Position numbers and translations under genes: made by a program
Shown here: in pieces, positions 52,101 through 61,100 of the stretch
How positions within the stretch are numbered: position 1 is the first letter of the stretch
Layout of the letters: each line of letters starts with the position of its first letter
The notes under the pieces: model-generated
The model's database searches: none
What the model was told of the DNA's origin: nothing
What the model saw: only the letters and a program-made list of their open reading frames with translations
Source of the DNA: Limnoperna fortunei
Taxonomy: Eukaryota; Mollusca; Bivalvia; Mytilida; Modiolidae
Assembly: GCA_944474755.1 (NCBI GenBank)
Contig: OX104115.1
Span: 63,864,648-63,928,647, forward strand
Direction: 5' to 3'
DNA: 64,000 nt

Positions 52101-55100
52101 TAGAGACAGTAATAACAATTTGTGTTAAGCTATTGATCTTTAGATAGAAATTAACCCGAGAAATTGGACCCAGTTTTCCATTAATTAATGCCAGTTAAAA
52201 GCATTTAAATAAGATATGTGAGGAGAAAATTTGGAAATGTGATACTTCAGAGAAAAATTATATATTTTGTTCAGTTTGTTAGCAAAGCAAATTTTGTATA
52301 CTAAATCTTTAGTTTGTTTGAATAGTGTTGAACACCACTTTCAGCTATATCATGTCATCCAGTTTTTATTGTGGGGGGAAGCCAGAGTACCTGGAGAAAA
52401 CTCCCAACCTACAGTAGGAAAACTGGCAATCTTGTCAATTAAGATTGGAGTCAAGTACACCCTGCCTGCAGTGAGAATTGAGCCCCTATATCAGTGTATA
52501 CAGACTACAGTGTATGTGATCATAATAGACGAACTACCTTAACCACACTGTCACTGAGGCCCCTCAATTCTTTAGTGCTTTGTAATATGTACAGAGGTGT
52601 TTACCCCTTTTCAGTGCTCCCAGTAATCCTAATTATTTTTTCAGTAATTTGGCACATTTATCTGTAATCTGAAACTTTGCACATAAAATGTCAATGTCCG
52701 AACTTAAAACAATATTAAAAGAGTTTCTAGCCAGTCTTTTTCTATAAAACATCTTTCTGATGCACATTTTATTGATCAAACATTAATAAAAAAAACATGT
52801 TTATTCAATATTGAAATACCTTTACAATTTCACAAAATCACAACCAAAAGCATTTGAAAGTTAATTGTAATACCGGCGGAAATGTGTAATACCTGGTGCA
52901 TTTCCCTGATGCATATTTTTAGACCCAAATTCGGAATGATTCCGGTAATCCGTAATGGTAAACACCTCTGTATGTATGATCACTTGGATGAGTACAATTA
53001 TCAGTCAATCCCTACAACATACCTGTTTAATCTGATCCTTGTCCTCAACTGACAGGTTCTTGTTCTTCTCCAGTTTTTCTATCAGTTTCTGCAAATACAT
53101 AGCAAATAGTGAGCTCTCAACAACTTATAAATAAATTTGTTTGCAAAATAATTACAGTAAAATTTGCAAGGGAAAAATGTAAAACTGCAGTATGTAAAAT
53201 ATACACATGTTTTATGGGTAGCTGGTCAAATCGCCCCCGTCAAAAACGCCCCCACTTTTTGCAAAATCGCCCCAACTGTAAAATCGCCCCCTGTAAAAAC
53301 GCCCCCACCTAAAGCAAAATCGCCCCACTTAACAAATCGCCCCCAACAAAACGGCCCCATCTTCAACACTTTTAAAAATTACTGTAGTATAAAATTGTCA
53401 AGTTGTTCAAAATATTTTCTACTTTTAGGAGTTAATTGTAGCTGATTATAATTTAGAAAATGTTTTGTAAATAATGATCGATTATGTCGTTATTTTGTTA
53501 ATAATTATACAATCATGATAATTACCTTAATGAACTATATTAGTAATTATTCTTTTGTAATTACGATTAAATAATCAAAAATTTGTTAATCTTAATCAAC
53601 ACATATAAAAATATAAACAAGAAGTCTTCAGTCAGCCAACACGCACTAACAACAGTTGTGGTCTCAAAGGGAGCAGGACAACTGCCCCCGGGACAACTGC
53701 CCCCTGGACAATTGCCCCCGGACAACTGCCCCCCGGACAATTGCCCCCCTAGGACAACTGCCCCCTAGGACAATTGCCCCCCATTGGACAATTGCCCCCA
53801 TATATTTGTCATGTTTTAAAAAATAAAAGAATACATAAGATGAAAATTTGTTTTTATTAATGACACACAGAAGTAAAGCCTTTAAAGCACATCACATTAG
53901 AATTATGTGTTTATCTCTTGTTTAAATAGTGCAAATTAAAAAACAATAGTGCATAATGTGTTGTTTGTACACATTGTTATCTTGTTATCTGATAAAATAA
54001 AAAAGTTGAAATTGTTGTTGTCATGTCTTTGTCTTTTCATATAATAAGAAGAACGATTAAAAACTGTAAACATACATAACCAACAAACAAGACTGAAGAA
54101 AGAGCACAAATTTATCATCTATCTTCACTGAGATAACATATAATCACAGAAAAATGAAATTATGACCGAATAAGCGATTTGTGTAAGTGGAGGCGTTTTT
54201 ACACGAGGTGAATTCAGAGTGGGGCGATTTTGCAAAAATTGGGGGCGTTTTTGATGGGGACGATTTTGCTTCAGGTGGGGGCGTTTTTACAGGGGGCGAT
54301 TTTACGGTGGGGGGGGGGGGGGATTTTGCAAAAAGTGGTGGCGATTTTACCATGGGGCGATTTGACTTGTATTCGTTTTATGTAGCTCAGAGCCCACTCT
54401 AGTTCCTTATCATTACAAATAAATTCTGTGTATTATAAGACTACAATGATGGTTGATCCTGACATTTAGCAATCAAAGGAATGTACAAATTTTCCTCCAT
54501 CTCTTAACAATAATTGTTTATGTTGTCTACTTACGCCAAGAAATCATAGTGAAATAACCCTGTATTGACCTAAATAGCACATTACTCTCTACTGACCTAA
54601 ATAGCACATTACTCTGTACTGGCCTAAATAGCACATTACTCTCTACTGACCTAAATAGCACATTACTCTCTACTGACCTAAATAGCACATTACTCTCTAC
54701 TGACCTAAATAGCACATTACTCTCTACTGACCTAAATAGCACATTACTCTCTACTGACCTAAATAGCAATTTTCATTGTAATACCCTTATATGAACAATT
54801 TAGCCAAGATAAACTTGACGAAATCTTCATCCACATTAAAGGGGACAATAATCAATATGCTTTAATAATGAACACTTATCACATGCAAGAGATTTAACAA
54901 ATAAAACTGTTATGTTATAAATTACCTTTTGCTGTTCTATCTGTTTTTGCAGTAACTCCTGTTTTTGTTTCTCAATCTCGGCTTTCTTTTTGGCTGCCTC
55001 TTTCTTAATATCTTCCTGTTTCTTCATGGCCTCAATCTTTAACACAAATTGAGCTGACCCAACAGCTGTTGGACTAGTAAGTTTAGGCTTGGCTACAGCT

Positions 55101-58100
55101 TGAGCTTTGGGATTGTACACTGTCTTTGTTATAACGCCTAGAGATGGCGTATACACAATGCTCTGAAATTATTATAAATAATTATTTAGAACAAACATGA
55201 ATTGACATTCAAAAGGTTATGTCTGTAAACCTAACCATATTAAAGCAATGCTCCATTGAAGGTAATGAACACATGGGTTAAAATTACTTTTTAAACAAAA
55301 ACCATCATTTCTTATTTCTTATAAATATTTCTTATTCCTTTTCAGTTTTATGTAAGAAATTTGAGAAGCTAATATTTTAACTCTGACTGACCAATCAAAA
55401 ACAACCAATTATCTAAGAGATGTTTCATTTAAATATACATGGTACTCCTAGAAAGGCTTTTAAAATGTTAGGCCACAACAGAGTAGCTATTTTACGTTCA
55501 CCTTTACAGTTTGGTTTCGAAAAAAATTGTTTTAGACATCCATCCATAAAAGTGCATGCATGTTCTAATGGAATGACATAACAATAATACACGAACATTA
55601 CCTTTTCTGGTTTAGGGACATCTGACTGTTTTGAGACTGTATTATTTAATGACAATTTGTGAGCTGGAGGAATTTCTGTTCGTAATTTAACATTCCGGTG
55701 ATCGATCTGTTTGGGTGGAGGAGGAGTGGGTGTAGTACTGGTAGGAGCTGATGTGGTGTTGTCTGATTCTTCACCCTGAAACAAAAATTTCTTAAAATAC
55801 AATAATTTCTCTTAAGACATTTCAGCAAGTTGGCTTTTTGGCTTAATTTGTTTTAATTTTCCAACTTCTGCAAGTACGTAGCAGCTTCTACAAGCTTGTC
55901 ACAGTGAAACCCAACTAAATCCAGTTTTCTGGTAACTAAAGTTTCTTTTCTGTTAAAACAGACTTAATTGACAAAAATTCCACCAATGGTGACAAAAATT
56001 TATGCTTGATTTTCACAAGATTTAACAGGTTCAGACATGATTCCTAAAAATCTCTCAAAACATTAGACTTTACAGTGAACCTCTCTTATTTCATTACATT
56101 AATGTAACAAAAATAAATGTACCTGTTCTTTCTTGTCTTTCGGTTTATGGAAAAATACTTTTATGAATCTGTTGTTAAACAGAGGTTCACTACTCCTGTA
56201 AGCTGCAAAGGCTTCAGAATTAGAGGAATATGACACCAATGCTGCCTCAGGGTCTCCTTCAAAAGATACCTGAAATATTAACCTGCGATTAATAATTGCA
56301 TCACAAATTAAAATAAGGACTAGTCCCAGAGAATTTTGAGGATGTGGTACAAGCCTAAAAACATTGGTGTTGAAGAAGGCTGAACAATGAATTAAGTACA
56401 CAACATGAACAAATCTTCTACTTTTCATTGGTTGATTAGTCTTCACTATTAACAGTCTGTACCTGACACAGGTGATAATAATTAAAGGGACTGTACTTGA
56501 TTATTCTTGACCAAGTATAGCCACAATGCTAAGTATAGTTTCCCATAGTGAAGGTGGTATAAAGATGTCATGTACTAAATCTATTATGAATCCGAAAATC
56601 CAAGAGTATTAATGTATGTTTCTGTTCCTCTAATTTTAAAAAAGTACAGTCGAACTTCAGTAGCTCGAACTCGGATGGCTCGAACACCCGGGATTTCTTG
56701 AACACCTATCAAAGTACGGAGCTTTCCCCCTTTATAATCAATGTTAAAATTACTTCGATTTCTCGAAAACTCAAACTAAATCGGCAGTCCCAATACTAAA
56801 AATCCATTGAAAAAACCATGTATAACTCGAACTAAAATTATTGACAGCTTGCATGACTAATTGGTCGTAAAAGGTGTAAAGATCGAAGCCATACCTGTAA
56901 AATGCCAAGCTTGATCTTAAATGATATAATCCCTAATAATTAACCTAATTTTATCAATTTGTATTTATGTACTCCTTTGTAGGCAAATTTGTTGAAGTAG
57001 GTTTTAATTAATGTGCGCAAATAAATTGCTATCAAATCCAAATCGAGGCCATTGACATAATTACGTAATGCAATAATACTTATCAATCCTCGTGTATAAA
57101 ATTAAACAAGAAATATAACAGTTAACATTTTTATTTTAATAAAAATCAAAATACGTACTTAAAAATAAGATTTATATATGAAATGCAATGAAGAAACACA
57201 ATTTTATTAATCCAATGTTACACAGGAAATTAACTGAAATATATAAACCGATATCGATACCGGTTCGAACATGAATCATTTCCGGACATCACAAGCCCCG
57301 GTTTCTCGAACTATTTTTGTCGGCCCCTTCGAGATCGAGGCATCGAAGTTCGACTGTAGTAAATTTGCGAAATTAAGTAAATATTCTCCCAACCCTAATT
57401 TTTCGTTCATGACTTGAATACGCTGTATATGGAAGGTGTTTTGTTTATGACGTCATGAGTTCTTTTTATGACGTTATTATTTTAAACCAACTGCTGAGAA
57501 CGACACATTCACTAGTGGCTAGAACTTTATTTTCCACACCAGTCAAGCGACTGAAATATTACGTAAAAATTAGAGAGTTATTTTATCTCATAATTACCAC
57601 CATATGCAAGGTTTAAACAATACAAATATTACAAAAAACTTTATGAAAGCAAAAAATGCATAAATTATTTTGAAACCATTACCTGTAAGTTAGTGATAGT
57701 TCCAAACTTGCCAAAGTACTCATTAAGTTTGGAGATATTGTTCATTTCTCGGGGAATTTTCCTCACTTCCAGACTTGTGTTGTTGTTGTTTCCACCAGGC
57801 TTTCTGTAGCCTACAAACCACCAAACAAGACATTACAATAGGCTAGGAAATCTGGGATATTTAACTAGGTCATATTTCATAAGGCCTACATTGTTCTTTA
57901 AATGATATAACTCTTAATAACTTGATTGACTGGTTTTAGCTTTTCATCCAGCAAACAATATTTTAGCTTTATTCAGGACATAAACATTCAGATAACCAAT
58001 CAATAGTTTACAATATCATAATATTCAGCAAAATTATTTTCATATTTTCTAAATTGTCCTTTACAAAACTATACTAAACTAAGTTATAATTGTGTCACCA

Positions 58101-61100
58101 ACAAAAGTTGTCAAACAATTAAAATATGAATGGACAAAATAAAAAAAAAAAATCACAAATGAACTCATAATAAAGACAAAACATCAATAAACAAGCAAAA
58201 CTGTCAGTAAAACTTCCAAGATGAAAACTCTGCTGTCAAAAACTTTAATGTCATTTATGGCAAGTAGATGTATAGCCAAGAGATAATAATTTTTTAACTA
58301 CATAAATATCATGATGTAAACAAGCCCCGTTCGACCAGCTCGATAGGCGGAGTTCTAATGCTGCCCATACAAAAGTTACTCTAATGAAGTAAGACATGCT
58401 ACATTTCATTGTTTATTTCAGATTTTACAATGCCTTCAGCAATCTCTGCAATACAAAAAAAGTTTTCAGTTTTTATTTTTTACTTTTCCTACCCAAATAC
58501 TGTTGTTGCTTAGCCAACAATCAGCAACATTACCTTGATTTACCAGTGCTCACACACATGCTATCCAAAACACCTGAGGAGACTTACTATGACTAAAAGG
58601 CATGGAAAGCTCTAGCTTTGTGAGACAAAGTAAACTTTACTCTAAACAATAAACCTACAATGACCCAAAAGTAGAAGCAAAAATACTTTGATGTGTTAAT
58701 ACAATATTTTATACCTCCCACTCTGTTAAAATCAAATGGCTTCTTGTTAGGTGGTTGGCCATACTGTCTGTCTTGACTGTTGTCATATGGTCTTTTAGGA
58801 GCAATGACCATCCTCTCTGATTGCACAGATGGGGGAGGAATGTAGATGGGCTCTGTTCCAGGAGGATGCATAGATGAATCATCTAAAATAAAATATACTT
58901 AATGATTATAAGCCAAAGGGAAAAATAAGACTAACCATATTCAGATATACCATCAACAATTTAAATTACAATTTTAAAATTTAATATATTTGTATTCAAT
59001 CTTTAATATTTTTCTGTCATCTATCCTTTTACCATAAAGTAATCTCTGATGAAATATTAATTAAATGTTTGCAATAAGAAGTTTTTATTTTGCATACTGT
59101 TTCTATTATCCGGTATCGTCTGAATGTTGACCAAGTCTCTAGGTCTCTGTTGCTGCATATTTTGTGGTGGTGGTGGTGGCGGTCCATGCATCATGTACAT
59201 CCCTGGGGGTCCAGGTGGTGGACCACTCATTGGAGGGGGGCCTGGTGGCGGAGTCCAAAATGGAGGCGGTCTATTCATCGCAGGTGCTTCTGGATTATAG
59301 GGTTCAAAATGTTCTAAAATATCATATAAATGTTCTTTATACTGTTGTACAAGATTAACGAAAGCCCATCAATTGATGGAGATGTGGTTAAAAAGGGCAA
59401 TTTTACTCATGCTATAGACAATATAAATATATAATAACATGCAAGCAATAATATTTTGAAAATTAATTTTTCCCCCTACACAAAATCTAATTCTTCAACG
59501 ACCGATGTTCAAACAGTTTTCAACTTTGAAATTGAGATTCTACATTAGAACAAAATATTTTAATGTTAGAAAAGTCTTTTAGCAAATTAAAATATACATG
59601 GAACAGATCTGAATCACCAAAGACGTATTAAAAAGGAGTTATAAATGAAAGCATACCTGTATAAAGTGCAAAAATAAACGTCATTAAATGTGATTAGATA
59701 GAAACTTGAATTTTCTATTAACTTTTTATAATTATTGGGAACAGATCTTGAATAATTTACCCATTATTCCTTCCAAATCTCAATTGAGAGCAATTTCTTG
59801 GTGTTTCACAGTGCAACACCCATGTCTATATTTTTAATGACTTTTTAGATTATATTTTGTGGGTCCAATTTATAAGTTTAAAAGTGGTTTCATTTGATTT
59901 ATTAAAATCTCTCTATGCATATTGTAGTTGCAACATGCTGTATACATACCTGGCCTCATTGGTGGAGGTCTTGTCATAATTGGGGGTGGTGGTCCATGGG
60001 GTGGCATTGGTGGCACTATACTAGATGGAGGCAAACCTATAACATAAAACAGACTACTTAAAAGCAAAAAAAGATACAATAGTGACACAGTTGTACATTT
60101 AAAGACTAAGTATGATTCATGTTAGACAGTCCTTTCTGAAAATAAAAGTCCTAGCATGAGGACTTTATCTTGGTACTCTAGCTTCCTGTAGCTATAAAAC
60201 CAGATGTCTAATATAATGTAGCTGAAAACTGATCATACACATTCAGAAAGAACGACAAAACATGATTCAGTCTGCTAGTTACTGTTAAGGGAACATTTAC
60301 ATATGAATAGTAAACAAAATCAGTAGAATCCCATTACCAATTTGTCAAGAAAGTCCAAGCAAACTAGCACCAACTATAACCAATTCAAGCCTTGTATGTT
60401 TGTATCTGTAGTATTGCAATGAAGACATGTTTAGAATGACAAGTAACAGTAACAGTAGAGAAAAACCATCTAAATGAATATTTTAGATTACTCCAAATCA
60501 ACAGGATTTGTAGTCGCTTATTTTTAATCCAAAAGAAATCTATGACTACCTGTATTAAACTGAGTAATGTAATAGGCTGCGAGCAATAAGCATTGGTGTA
60601 ATACATGCCCCAATCAAACGATCTTACAACTAGTGATTCTATTAATTTTAATCCATTGACTTCCTGTGTACAATACCTACCCAGGCAGATCTTTTAAGCA
60701 AACAAGTATTAAATGCCACTTTCATTAATTTTTCCATTATATATCAATGGTGCCCAGTTTTTAACAGAGGAGGAAGCTGGAGTACCTTGAGAAAACCTGA
60801 CCTTCGGTAGGAAAACTGGCAATCCTTGTCAATTAAGGTTGGAGTCAAGTGCACCCTGCCCGCAGGTAGACTCGAACCTGTAACCTCAGTGTGACAGGCC
60901 ATAAACACCTGTTGACAGCAATAACAACTAGAGGCTCTTAAGAGCCTGTATCGCTCACCTGACTTACAAAAAAACTTTTTAAGACAATACTTTTCTTGCA
61001 AATTTTGATATTAAATGCTAAAGAGTTTATGTGAAGATGCTGTTTCTATGAATGTTGCCATGTTGAATTTACAATCAGCAGTAGGAGTGTTTCTGAGAAG

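Noticed and set aside
53164..53445. Proline/lysine-rich ORFs
   Set aside because: Products of the C-rich foldback arrays, also seen inverted at 54144-54402.
54527..54769. 80-residue protein with nine-residue repeats
   Set aside because: Intronic 27-bp minisatellite; open only because the period is a multiple of three.
59090..59358. Plus-strand ORFs opposite the proline-rich exon
   Set aside because: Antisense shadow of a real RBM26/27 exon; the Trp/Val-rich translation comes from CCA-repeat complement.
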